NCBI GenBank assembly: GCA_021827365.1
Contig: JAKAWK010000013.1
Span: forward strand, 1 to 32,612
Source of the DNA: Nitrospirota bacterium
GTDB taxonomy: Bacteria; Nitrospirota; Leptospirillia; Leptospirillales; Leptospirillaceae
Direction: 5' to 3'
Length of the DNA stretch: 32,612 nucleotides
The notes below the pieces were generated by a model, which was given only the letters and a program-made list of their open reading frames with translations, made no database searches and had not been told where the DNA came from. Numbering within the stretch: position 1 is the first letter of the stretch; each line of letters begins with the position of its first letter. Shown here in pieces: positions 1-7,240 of this stretch. Made by a program: the position numbers and the translations under genes.

Positions 1-1243
1 ATGTGGTGTTCATCAGGAAGGGGAAGCCTCCGACCAGTTCATTCTTGACCGACTCAACCTTTTCCGGGGAGGGCGGGGTCTTTGTCGCCTTGTCAAGAAC
101 GGAATCCATTGCCTTGATAACTTTTGCGGTATTGGGGGCATGGGTCTGGAAATTGACCAGAAATGGCCCAGGATAGCGTTCGGCGTCGAGGCCGGTATGA
201 ATGTAGTAGACAAGTCCCATCTTTTGCCGGATGACCCGGTTTAAAGTGGAGGTATTGGTGGCCCCGAGAATCATGTTGAAGACGAGGGCATTGTAGAAGG
301 AGGGATTCTCCCGGGCAATTCCCTCGGTTCCGTAGAAGACGGTCGATTGCCGGAGTTCAGGTTTGTCGATCAGATAGACTCCCCCCTGGGGTGAAAGAGA
401 GGAGGGACGGTTCGGGGGGACCCCAATCTTGGATATCGGGCTCCATTTTCCGAAGTAGCGTTTGGCCAGGTCAAATCCCTCCGACGGGGTCAGGTCGCCG
501 GCCAGAACCAGGACCGAGCGATCAGGCCGATAGTGGACGGAGATGAAATCGACCAGGTCCTGGCGGGTGATTCCCTTGACGGAGGCGGCTGTCCCCGTGG
601 CTGGGTGGCCATAGGGTCCATGGCCAAAGAGAAGACGGTAAAAAAGATTGGTCCCCCGCGGACCGGGATGGCTTTCCGCATCGATCAGGGAGGCGACATA
701 GTTGGCTTTTTTCTGGTCGAACTCAGCCTGGGGGAAGGTCGGATCGGCGATCATCTCCGAGGCGAGGGAGAGAAGAACCGGTGTCTCCGTGGAGAGGCTG
801 TCGCCGGAGACAGTGGTCATGTCCCTGCCGGCTGAGGCCTCAAGGGACCCGCCGGAACTGTCGATCGTCCGGAAAATCGAGAGGGCATCATGGGATTTCG
901 TCCCACGTTCAAGAAGACTTGCAGCAAGGGATGCCGTTCCTCCTTTTCCAGGAGGATCTTCCGCCGACCCGGCTCTCAATCCGATCCGAAATGAGATCAA
1001 TGGAAGGTCAGGACGGGGAACCACATAGACTTCCAGTCCATTCGGGAGTGTTGTCGAATAAATTTTCGTGTGCATCGCCGGAACGGGATAGCTGGCGATG
1101 GTGGAGGTTTTGGCCGTTTCGGGGTGTTCCCCGGCACTGGTCCCGGATGAGGGAGCATGGGCGCAGGAAGCCAGAAAAAGCAGGGCGGACAGAAAAATAC
1201 GCGGAGAATGTCGGAGGTTCGTCGGGAATTGCCAAGGGGCCAT
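1..1243 (-). CDS. M16-family peptidase-like lipoprotein lacking the zinc motif (partial, C-terminus outside window)
   Basis: The frame is open from an ATG at 1243 to the window edge: 414 codons visible, stop not reached. AAGGAG sits six bases before the ATG. The N-terminus is a lipoprotein signal: a hydrophobic stretch ends in LASC at about residues 24-27, so the mature protein probably begins at a lipidated cysteine. The rest has the M16 fold pattern (LPNGLEVYVVPR, then FRIGLRAGSAEDPPGKGG), but where active members have HxxEH this one reads SLAASLLERGT. It should not bind zinc there. Paired M16B genes in which one partner keeps the metal site and the other supplies the opposite half-clamp are well known, and the gene lies 55 bp downstream of an active-type M16 gene on the same strand. 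A role as the regulatory or substrate-holding subunit, tethered to a membrane in the periplasm, is inference. Confidence 0.85.
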   Translation of the reverse strand, partial: MAPWQFPTNLRHSPRIFLSALLFLASCAHAPSSGTSAGEHPETAKTSTIASYPVPAMHTKIYSTTLPNGLEVYVVPRPDLPLISFRIGLRAGSAEDPPGKGGTASLAASLLERGTKSHDALSIFRTIDSSGGSLEASAGRDMTTVSGDSLSTETPVLLSLASEMIADPTFPQAEFDQKKANYVASLIDAESHPGPRGTNLFYRLLFGHGPYGHPATGTAASVKGITRQDLVDFISVHYRPDRSVLVLAGDLTPSEGFDLAKRYFGKWSPISKIGVPPNRPSSLSPQGGVYLIDKPELRQSTVFYGTEGIARENPSFYNALVFNMILGATNTSTLNRVIRQKMGLVYYIHTGLDAERYPGPFLVNFQTHAPNTAKVIKAMDSVLDKATKTPPSPEKVESVKNELVGGFPFLMNTT

Positions 1244-1298
1244 TTGAGTCTCCTTTAATGAAAGGTCTCCCGAAAAATGGGATTCTCCTTTCTGTGTT

Positions 1299-2726
1299 CT
1301 ATCGGACGATCCTGCCCGGGCGTGAAAAGGAAGGACGACTTACGGGGCCTGTCGGAAATAGATAGCCCACAGTTTCATTGCTGGTCCGAAGATATTTTCT
1401 GGCCACACGCCTGACATCCTCGGCCGAAACAGCCTGAATATTCCGGACGTAGTCCGTGAGATAGGACAGGGGAATCCGGTCGGCGGACATCATGCCCAGC
1501 ATCATGCCCATTCCGAAGGCCGACTCCTGGTTCATGACGAATTGGGTCAGGATCTGTTTTTTGGCGGAATTGAGGAGTTCCGGCGAGACCAATGAGGATC
1601 TCACCTGCCGGATCACGGCATCGAGGCGTTTTCTCAGGATGGGAGGAGAGGTTTTCGGCAATCCCTGGGCATAGAAATAAAACAGTCCGGGATCGGCCGT
1701 CATCGGGTCGTAGGACCCTTCGGCATCTACGGCCACCGGGTGGCGATAGATCATGTCCTGGTAGAGGAGGGAGGTCCGCCCTCCTGAGAGGACCTGGGCC
1801 AAGACGACGAGCCTCATGGCGTCAGGGCTCCGGAAGTTGGGCGTATGAAAGGCCATCATGGTGATGGGGAGCATGGCCGGCTTTCTGACGATGGTCATCC
1901 GGAGTCGGTGCTGACGGGGTTCTGGCGGAATCCGGCTTTTGGCAATATGTCCCGGGGAAATGGGACCGAAATATTTTTCGACTTTGGCGATGAGCCTTTG
2001 TTCGTCGATCGGGCCCACGACCACGATGGTTGCGTTATTCGGCATGTAATGGGCCCGGTAATAATTCCGGATATCCCCCCGGGTCGTGTGCTTTATATCC
2101 CTTTCCCAACCTATGACGGGGTTATGGTAGGGATGGACGGCATAGGCCGTCGCATAGACTTTCTCGACAAGCTTCTGGGTCGGATCATCATAATCGTTCC
2201 TGCGTTCTTCAAGGACGATGTTTCGTTCCCGTTCCACCTGGTCGGGGGAGAGAAGAAGGTGGGTCATCCGGTCGGATTCGATGGCCAGGGGCAGATTGAT
2301 CTTGTCAGGGGCAACATTCTCGAAGTAGGCAGTAAAGTCATAGTCCGTAAAGGCGTTCAGCTGTCCCCCCACCCCATTGATCAAGGTATCGAGTTTTCCG
2401 TGGGGAAACTTTTTGGTTCCGGTGAACATCATGTGTTCGTTGAAATGGGAAATCCCGGTTCGGCCCCGGTGTTCGTTCCGGGAGCCCACACGATACCAGA
2501 TCTGGAAGGTCAGGGTCGGGCTATAGGGATCGTTGACCGTGACTAGGGTCAGGCCGTTTTTGAAATGGTGGATATGGGGAGTGATGGCCAGTTTCAGGGG
2601 AGGCTGGGCCACCTTTGCCGGGGTTGAGGCCGCTTGTGAAAACAGAGGAGCGGGAACGAACGTTGTGAAGAGGATAAAAAGGAGGCATTGTCCGAGAAGC
2701 GAGGTTCGGGAAAAACGAAAAACCAT
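1299..2726 (-). CDS. M16-family zinc metallopeptidase, exported
   Basis: A 475-residue protein with a signal peptide (hydrophobic core around residues 9-28, likely cut near LFSQAA) followed by an M16 peptidase fold. The zinc motif HFNEH lies at residues 94-98, and the expected third ligand, a glutamate about 76 residues later, is present in VLEERR near residue 174. The conserved FTGT and GGQLNAFTDYD segments follow. The second, non-catalytic M16 half occupies about residues 220-420. The start at 2726 is preceded by GGGAG on the minus strand. The enzyme should degrade peptides in the periplasm. Its neighbour downstream is an M16 lipoprotein without the zinc motif, so the two probably form a heterodimeric clamp. 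Substrate unknown. Confidence 0.93.
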   Translation of the reverse strand: MVFRFSRTSLLGQCLLFILFTTFVPAPLFSQAASTPAKVAQPPLKLAITPHIHHFKNGLTLVTVNDPYSPTLTFQIWYRVGSRNEHRGRTGISHFNEHMMFTGTKKFPHGKLDTLINGVGGQLNAFTDYDFTAYFENVAPDKINLPLAIESDRMTHLLLSPDQVERERNIVLEERRNDYDDPTQKLVEKVYATAYAVHPYHNPVIGWERDIKHTTRGDIRNYYRAHYMPNNATIVVVGPIDEQRLIAKVEKYFGPISPGHIAKSRIPPEPRQHRLRMTIVRKPAMLPITMMAFHTPNFRSPDAMRLVVLAQVLSGGRTSLLYQDMIYRHPVAVDAEGSYDPMTADPGLFYFYAQGLPKTSPPILRKRLDAVIRQVRSSLVSPELLNSAKKQILTQFVMNQESAFGMGMMLGMMSADRIPLSYLTDYVRNIQAVSAEDVRRVARKYLRTSNETVGYLFPTGPVSRPSFSRPGRIVR

Positions 2727-2820
2727 GGTCGGGCTCCCTTTTGCAAGGTGAAAATCGGTGGATTCGACCGTCCGGAGGCATGGGGAGGGGGAGAGGGACG
2801 ATCAATCCTTCTTCCCCAGA

Positions 2821-3255
2821 TTATTTCAAAACGGGAACCTGGCGCTTTTCTTCGAGGTCGAGGAGCCTGACCCAAGTGGTGATGTCGGTCCGGGAGGGAT
2901 CGAGGCCCTGGAGAACGGAGGTAAACCAGGCCTTTTTCTCCGGTGTGTCCGGAGCGGCTGATTCGTAAACCTTGTTGAAGGCCTCGACCGCGTCAGGAGA
3001 GAGGGCCTTGGAAAATCTTTTCCAGAGCTCGGCATAAACGGTTTCATCGGATGAGTGTGTCTGGACAATCCTGGCAAAATCCTCGGCAGAAATCCCGATG
3101 TGCCCAAGGAAGATCTGGTCGAGGGCACAGTTGTATTTGTATTCCCCCAAGGTCCCGGCGTTGTGGGCCCGGGCTTTGTCGATGATCCTCTTGAGATGGT
3201 CGATTCCATGGAGTCGATCGACGGGACTTCTTGGATAGTGTCTGTTCAGATCCAT
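2821..3255 (-). CDS. DUF5069 family protein
   Basis: A 144-residue soluble protein opening MDLNRHYPRSPVDRLHGIDH, with the pattern GEYKYNCALDQIFLGHIGI and a helical C-terminal half. This matches the DUF5069 family as I know it, in which an N-terminal arginine/proline segment and a Y.CALD..F lysine/aspartate pattern recur. The function of the family is unknown. GAGGAGGT lies just upstream of the ATG at 3255, a strong ribosome site. No signal peptide or membrane segment is visible, so it is probably cytoplasmic. It is the first gene of the minus-strand group that continues, after 94 bp, into the two M16 genes, but no shared role is evident. Confidence 0.8.
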   Translation of the reverse strand: MDLNRHYPRSPVDRLHGIDHLKRIIDKARAHNAGTLGEYKYNCALDQIFLGHIGISAEDFARIVQTHSSDETVYAELWKRFSKALSPDAVEAFNKVYESAAPDTPEKKAWFTSVLQGLDPSRTDITTWVRLLDLEEKRQVPVLK

Positions 3256-3484
3256 GCAATACCTCCTCAGACTGGCCTGTTGATCGGAGACCGTGCCCTG
3301 CTGGTGACAGAAAGGAACTCTTCATTTGTCGAGGATAACACAGGAAGGGGGTTCGGGAAAGGGAGAAAACCCGTGTCAAAAGGGGAAGAGGGGAAGAAAA
3401 ATAAGGAGTGGCCTGCCTACCCTTTTGATCCTCCTTCATTCCCTCTCCCGACATTTCTGTTGGCACTCCGGTTCGCCGGACTTT

Positions 3485-3513
3485 AAGACCGCAGAATCGC
3501 ACCCTGCGGTCTT
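3485..3513. repeat. Perfect 10-bp inverted repeat (hairpin or operator)
   Basis: AAGACCGCAG and its exact complement CTGCGGTCTT are separated by nine bases. No T-run follows on either strand, so it is not a typical Rho-independent terminator. It lies 230 bp upstream of the DUF5069 start in otherwise featureless sequence. It could be an operator for a dimeric regulator or a hairpin in a small RNA. Confidence 0.6.
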
Positions 3514-3972
3514 ACCTGAGCCAACTCACCCCTTCCCTGCGAATGTCTTGGCCATCGCTCCCCTCAATTGGGCTCGGATCCGGAACCCGGTCTTCCTGGG
3601 CAACCTTTTACCCCCTCCCCACAGGTTTTTCATCCTGAAACCCAGGATCTTTCGCGGAGGGTTTGAATTCAAACTCGGCGCTCATTTTGCCAAAGTCTCA
3701 TACAACCTCCCGCTTCACCAGCCCTCTCCACTTCGGATTTTTTTCTCGCGAGAGGAGCCGTTTGTGCGCCTTCCTTCTGACTCATTCACGGAAACTTGCC
3801 CTTCGTGAGAAATCCGGATCAGGCGGCAGGGGAATTCGTTGGATTGCGGGGGTCCGAAAATTGTGGAAGGCCTTCGCCATTCCCCCTCCTTCAGCTCCCA
3901 GTCCTGCAGAAGGATGAGGAGCCTTGTCAATCATTATTTATTATTGAGTAATTATTTATATAATATTATAAG

Positions 3973-4001
3973 TTGATATATATACAATAAAAAAATAAAA
4001 T
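3973..4001 (+). promoter_or_regulatory. Candidate sigma-70 promoter for the DUF4398/OmpA pair
   Basis: TTGATA at 3973-3978, a 17-base spacer, and TAAAAT at 3996-4001: each hexamer differs from consensus at one position. It sits in an AT-rich island and would give a leader of about 170 nt before the DUF4398 start at 4177. AT-rich DNA produces chance matches, so several start sites are possible here. Confidence 0.5.
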
Positions 4002-4176
4002 TTTATTAATGTGATATGATCCATATTATGGGTCGGATCCGTCGGATGCTGGTGAAATCTTTTTCGGAAGACATTCTGTCCCCGTCAGGAAAGAGTTTTG
4101 CGGGAGTAAGGAATCACCGACCCCCACAAATTCTCCATTTTCTTTATGAATTTTGACAATCTTAAGGAGGTGCAAG

Positions 4177-4608
4177 ATGAACCCTGGATTGAAGCGTGCT
4201 CCTGGAACCCTCATGGGCCTTGCCCTAGCAGGCGCGACTATTGTTTTGGGAGGTTGCGCGAGTGGGGGGCCAAACCCTGACAATTCGATTATCCGTGCCA
4301 AGATGATGGTTGAGCAGGCCGATCGGGCAGGAACGCGCAATTATGACGCGTTTGATCTAATCGCAGCCCAGACAAAGCTCAAGGAAGCCCAAGAAAAAAT
4401 GAAACAGGGCGACTACAAGAGCAGTCGCCACCTGGCGAATGAGGCCCGAGTGGATGCGGAGCTGGCATTGGCCAAGACCCAGACTGCCAAGACGAAAGAG
4501 GCCGAGACCCAACTGAACAAAAGTCTCCAGTCTCTTCAGAACGAGATCAACAATAAAGAAAATCCCTCCGGTTCATCCTCCGGAGAGCCGTTTGGCATGC
4601 CCAATTAA
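4177..4608 (+). CDS. DUF4398-type lipoprotein
   Basis: A 143-residue protein with a lipoprotein signal (hydrophobic stretch ending LGGCASGG near residues 23-30). The mature part is helical and charged, with the repeated pattern A..KL.EAQEKM.QGDY..S..LANEARVDAELA typical of DUF4398 domains, which often stand next to OmpA-type genes. The start at 4177 is chosen because AAGGAGG lies six bases upstream. An in-frame TTG at 4153 would add eight residues but has no ribosome site. The next gene begins 33 bp after the stop and has the same helical motif at its N-terminus, so the pair probably acts together in the envelope, perhaps as a coiled-coil partner in outer-membrane anchoring. Confidence 0.87.
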   Translation: MNPGLKRAPGTLMGLALAGATIVLGGCASGGPNPDNSIIRAKMMVEQADRAGTRNYDAFDLIAAQTKLKEAQEKMKQGDYKSSRHLANEARVDAELALAKTQTAKTKEAETQLNKSLQSLQNEINNKENPSGSSSGEPFGMPN

Positions 4609-4641
4609 AAATTTCAACCTTTTGCAGAAGGAGCTACCAAA

Positions 4642-5439
4642 ATGTCCTCAAAAATACGTTTGGGCGGCCTCGCCCTTTCCGTTTTTGCTTTCTCCCTTTT
4701 CTTGGGATGCGCGAGCGCACCACCCCACAATTCCCGGCTGGACAGAGCCAGGCTTGAATATGACGCCGTCCGTCAGGACCCCAGCGTGATGCAATCCGCT
4801 CCTGAACAGATTCAGAAGGCTTCTTCAGAACTGGACAAGGCCGCAACCTTGCAAAAGAATGGTGCCCCGGCATCAGATGTCGATCATTACGCCTACATGG
4901 TCAGGAAACATATCGCCATTGCCAAAGAAAAAGCCGAAACCGACAGAATTCAGGCAGAAATCAAAAAGGCGGGTTCCCGGAGGGACCAGCTCCAGCTAGA
5001 AGCAAACCAGGAAAAGATTGCCCGTCTGAAGGCTCAGTTGGCCAACCTCAAGGCGCGGGAAACTAATCGCGGGCTTGTTCTGACATTAGGAAGCGTCCTT
5101 TTCGGGGTCAACAAGGCCTCAATCAAGCCTGGAGGAATTAAAAATATCGACAAGCTGGCGGATTTCATGAAGGGGGATCCGCACAGGAATGTCATGATCG
5201 AAGGGTATACCGACAACACGGGCTCTCGTGACTACAACAATACCCTATCCGAAAAACGGGCCGAGGCGGTCAGGGATGCCCTGGTCGACAAGGGCATCGA
5301 TTCCCAGCGTATCGTCACCAAGGGATTTGGGGAAGACTATCCAGTCGCTTCAAACAAGACGACTGCCGGAAGACAACAAAACCGGAGAGTGGAGATTGTG
5401 ATCTCCGATGAAAAAGGGAAATTTCCCAAAAGTCGGTAG
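4642..5439 (+). CDS. OmpA-family lipoprotein (DUF4398-like region plus OmpA C-terminal domain)
   Basis: A 265-residue protein in three parts. A lipoprotein signal ends LFLGCASAP. Residues about 30-135 form a helical, DUF4398-like and coiled-coil region. Residues about 145-260 are the OmpA C-terminal domain, with FGVNKASIKPGG, the peptidoglycan-binding loop IEGYTDNTGSRDYN, the helix LSEKRAEAVRDAL and the closing QQNRRVEIVI. The aspartate and arginine that bind diaminopimelate in this family are present (TDN and NRRVE). GGAGCTACCAAA precedes the ATG. Attached to the outer membrane by lipid and to the cell wall by the OmpA domain, it should act like Pal in holding the envelope together. It is followed by a strong terminator. 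Confidence 0.95.
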   Translation: MSSKIRLGGLALSVFAFSLFLGCASAPPHNSRLDRARLEYDAVRQDPSVMQSAPEQIQKASSELDKAATLQKNGAPASDVDHYAYMVRKHIAIAKEKAETDRIQAEIKKAGSRRDQLQLEANQEKIARLKAQLANLKARETNRGLVLTLGSVLFGVNKASIKPGGIKNIDKLADFMKGDPHRNVMIEGYTDNTGSRDYNNTLSEKRAEAVRDALVDKGIDSQRIVTKGFGEDYPVASNKTTAGRQQNRRVEIVISDEKGKFPKSR

Positions 5440-5480
5440 CGACAATCCCCGTTAACGGTAACAAGGCTTGCACGGAAATG

Positions 5481-5515
5481 AAAAAGGGCTGGGACGGTTT
5501 CGTCCAGCCCTTTTT
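5481..5515 (+). terminator. Rho-independent terminator after the OmpA-type gene
   Basis: AAAAAGGGCTGG pairs with CCAGCCCTTTTT around an 11-base loop, giving a 12-bp perfect stem whose right arm ends in the T-run. It starts 41 bp after the OmpA-type stop. The A-run on the left arm makes it usable in both directions. Confidence 0.9.
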
Positions 5516-6032
5516 CAAAGAAGGGAATTTTTCGTTTTCGACCGGATTTTCTATGGGAATGGGCGGGAGATCGTCCTCTCCCTCCAAACCGGGCGGAGAC
5601 CTCTTGCGGCAATGCCACGACCCTCCCAAAGTTCAGCTTCCGAAAAAAGAGCCGGATTAAATCCCGGATTCCCGTCTCCGAATTTGTTTCCTATCGATTT
5701 TCCATTGCCATGAGGCGAGTTATGCTAAATTAAAGACTCCTGTTCTCTTCATGACCCTTTTGAAAATATCTGCCGACCCTGGTGCATGGGGGCCGACTAA
5801 GGAGGCCTGATCTTCAGGTTGTCCGGTTATCCCCGCCACAAGATGGGAAATCAGGAAGGACTGTTCGGAAACCAGTCCCTGGAAGATGGTAATGGGGCCG
5901 ATTAACAAGGCCCAAATTGCCCTTTTGAAAAATTCGGTCTATCCTGTAGGCGGGTTTGGATGCGAAGAGGGAAATGCCACCGGGTTTTCCGGACCACCGG
6001 CCCTGACCACGCTGATCAAAAGGAGTTGTGCC
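5516..6032. other. Stretch without a supported gene
   Basis: Roughly 500 bp. Two small hairpins are visible on the plus strand: CCTGA/TCAGG near 5807-5820 and GGACTG/CAGTCC near 5860-5880. A possible -10 element (TGCTAAAT) lies near 5723-5730, so a transcribed leader for the small membrane protein at 6033 is possible. I could not match it to a known riboswitch class. A 62-codon frame on the minus strand (5720-5908) has no ribosome site and is not called. Confidence 0.5.
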
Positions 6033-6362
6033 TTGACCCTTCTTGTCCTGGTTCTTCTGTCAACCATTGTGATTGCGCTGGGAGGTGTCTCGATCTCCCT
6101 CGGACTTGGAATCCGCCATCCGGTCAGGGGAGCCGTGGCCCTGACCATCGGCGGACTGGTCGTTCTGGCCGGCATGACCCTCATGTACAAGGCCCTTCAG
6201 CACAAAAAGCTAGCCGGCCGGGCAGACAGTGTCATCGTCAATGCGGAGCACTACTTCAACTATCGAAACAGGCATCTAGTGCGGCAGCCGACCAACATCC
6301 GGATAAAGGGTTCCGGGGGGCCAATCAAACCAGGCCAGAAGCCGGTTGTCAAGGGTCCCTAG
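6033..6362 (+). CDS. Small two-helix membrane protein, unknown function
   Basis: About 109 residues from a TTG at 6033, which is preceded by AAAGGAG at a seven-base spacing. The frame is open further upstream to an ATG at 5886, but that start has no ribosome site and the intervening codons look less like coding sequence. Two hydrophobic helices (TLLVLVLLSTIVIALGG and ALTIGGLVVLAGMTLMY) are joined by a short basic loop and followed by a soluble, basic, glycine/proline-rich tail. The two-helix plan recalls small holin-like or inner-membrane accessory proteins, but I do not recognise the family. The last 87 bp overlap, tail to tail, the transglycosylase gene on the other strand. Confidence 0.55.
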   Translation: MTLLVLVLLSTIVIALGGVSISLGLGIRHPVRGAVALTIGGLVVLAGMTLMYKALQHKKLAGRADSVIVNAEHYFNYRNRHLVRQPTNIRIKGSGGPIKPGQKPVVKGP

Positions 6363-6896
6363 GCCTCGTTTCCGCTGACGTTTTTCGAGGGCGACCAATT
6401 CCCGCTCTTCCCGTCGGGACTGAAGGCGGAAATGTCTTGCCCAGCTGATGACGCGGACGACATAGCGTTCTACGGAGTGGGCTCCCTGGCTGTTCACATA
6501 TCCCCCGTGACGCCACCGGGGTCTTCCGGCATTGTAGGCGGCCACGGCATCGGCCCCGTAAGGGTGCTTTTGCAGGAGCCAGGAGAGATATCGCACTCCA
6601 TAGGTCAGATTCACTGAGGGGTCGTAAAGTTTGTTGACCGACCCTCGGAGCCCCATCCAGCGGGCTGTCCGGGTCGTAATCTGCATCAGACCCAGCGAGA
6701 CATCATGAATGCGTTCTTCAAAGCGGCTTTTTCTCGGATCGAAGCTCGATTCCTGAGCGACGATCCCGGCCACGAGAACGGGATTGATGTGATGTTTGCA
6801 GGAAATTTGTGTAATGAGGTGCGAATAGGGAACAGTTGGAGAGAGAAGATGAGCACTCAGGCACCAAGCCACGGATTGATGGATCATCCAGTTCAA
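6276..6896 (-). CDS. Lytic transglycosylase (SLT domain)
   Basis: A 206-residue protein with a compact SLT domain: VAQESSFDP with the catalytic glutamate near residue 49, SLGLMQI near 67-73, and AVAAYNAG further on. These are the three hallmark motifs of soluble-lytic-transglycosylase domains, which cut the MurNAc-GlcNAc bond of peptidoglycan and release 1,6-anhydro products. Start: TTG at 6896, seven bases after AGGAGG; the ATG three codons later is too far from that site. The N-terminus (residues about 7-30) is only weakly hydrophobic, so export is likely from function but not clear from the sequence. Residues after about 150 are basic and lie beyond the core domain. The 3' end overlaps the small membrane-protein gene by 87 bp. 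Confidence 0.92.
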   Translation of the reverse strand: MNWMIHQSVAWCLSAHLLSPTVPYSHLITQISCKHHINPVLVAGIVAQESSFDPRKSRFEERIHDVSLGLMQITTRTARWMGLRGSVNKLYDPSVNLTYGVRYLSWLLQKHPYGADAVAAYNAGRPRWRHGGYVNSQGAHSVERYVVRVISWARHFRLQSRREERELVALEKRQRKRGLGTLDNRLLAWFDWPPGTLYPDVGRLPH

Positions 6897-7240
6897 TGCG
6901 CAACCTCCTGATGAGGGTAGCTGATCCGCTCCCGCGCCGGCTTGACCATCTCCCCCCGAACTTGGGAAGAGAAATCATGCCTGGGCCTCCATCGAGCCGG
7001 TGATCCGACCGGATTCCGGCGCTCCCTGCGGGGTGCATGGCCCCACGGAAGTGTGAATAAATCCTGATTCGATGGCAGGAACGACTGACATGCCTAGTAT
7101 AGCTCCTGACTTGTCTGAGGTCAAGAAAAATGTTATTTGATGCTAATATGTTGATATAGAAAGAAATGTTTTTTTTCGTTTTGTGACCACCATCACAAAA
7201 CGCCGAGGTCGTTGATTTATAAGGATTTTAATCAATTTAA
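6897..7240. other. Divergent promoter region
   Basis: 344 bp between the minus-strand transglycosylase and the plus-strand pseudouridine synthase, with AT content rising from about 7100 on. It holds the CRP-type palindrome at 7177-7202, a T8 run just before it, a possible -10 TTATAA at 7217-7222, and a TTGATT/AATCAA inverted repeat (7212-7217 and 7230-7235) that brackets the weak AAGGAT ribosome site of the plus-strand gene. No gene is visible. Confidence 0.6.
7177..7202. promoter_or_regulatory. Perfect CRP/FNR-family-type operator palindrome
   Basis: CGTTTTGTGA and TCACAAAACG are exact complements separated by six bases, so the site contains the textbook CRP arrangement TGTGA-N6-TCACA with five further matching bases on each side. 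It is not a terminator: the T-run precedes rather than follows the stem on the plus strand. The centre (7189.5) lies about 40 bp before the start expected from the TTATAA at 7217-7222, close to the class II activator position. Which gene it controls, and by which regulator, is inference. Confidence 0.65.

Larger units (their letters stand above)
3256..4176. other. Long divergent intergenic region without a convincing gene
   Basis: This 921-bp stretch separates the minus-strand DUF5069 gene from the plus-strand DUF4398/OmpA pair. Reading frames inside it have random composition and no ribosome sites, so I call none. It contains a 10-bp perfect inverted repeat at 3485-3513, a sharply AT-rich block at about 3930-4020, and a leader of roughly 170 nt before the DUF4398 start. 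Space for an unannotated small RNA exists, but nothing identifies one. Confidence 0.7.

Noticed and set aside
1845-2546. 233-codon plus-strand frame opposite the M16 peptidase
   Set aside because: The minus strand carries the zinc motif, signal peptide and family pattern; the plus frame is a shadow.
5780-5880. Possible riboswitch from two small hairpins near a GGAGG
   Set aside because: No conserved core of any riboswitch class I know could be recognised.
5720-5908. 62-codon minus-strand frame in the gap before the small membrane protein
   Set aside because: No ribosome site and no family match that I can see. It could be a decayed fragment, but nothing supports that.
7177-7202. Reading the CRP-like palindrome as a terminator
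   Set aside because: The T-run precedes the stem on the plus strand and gives A residues after it on the minus strand, so neither orientation fits.
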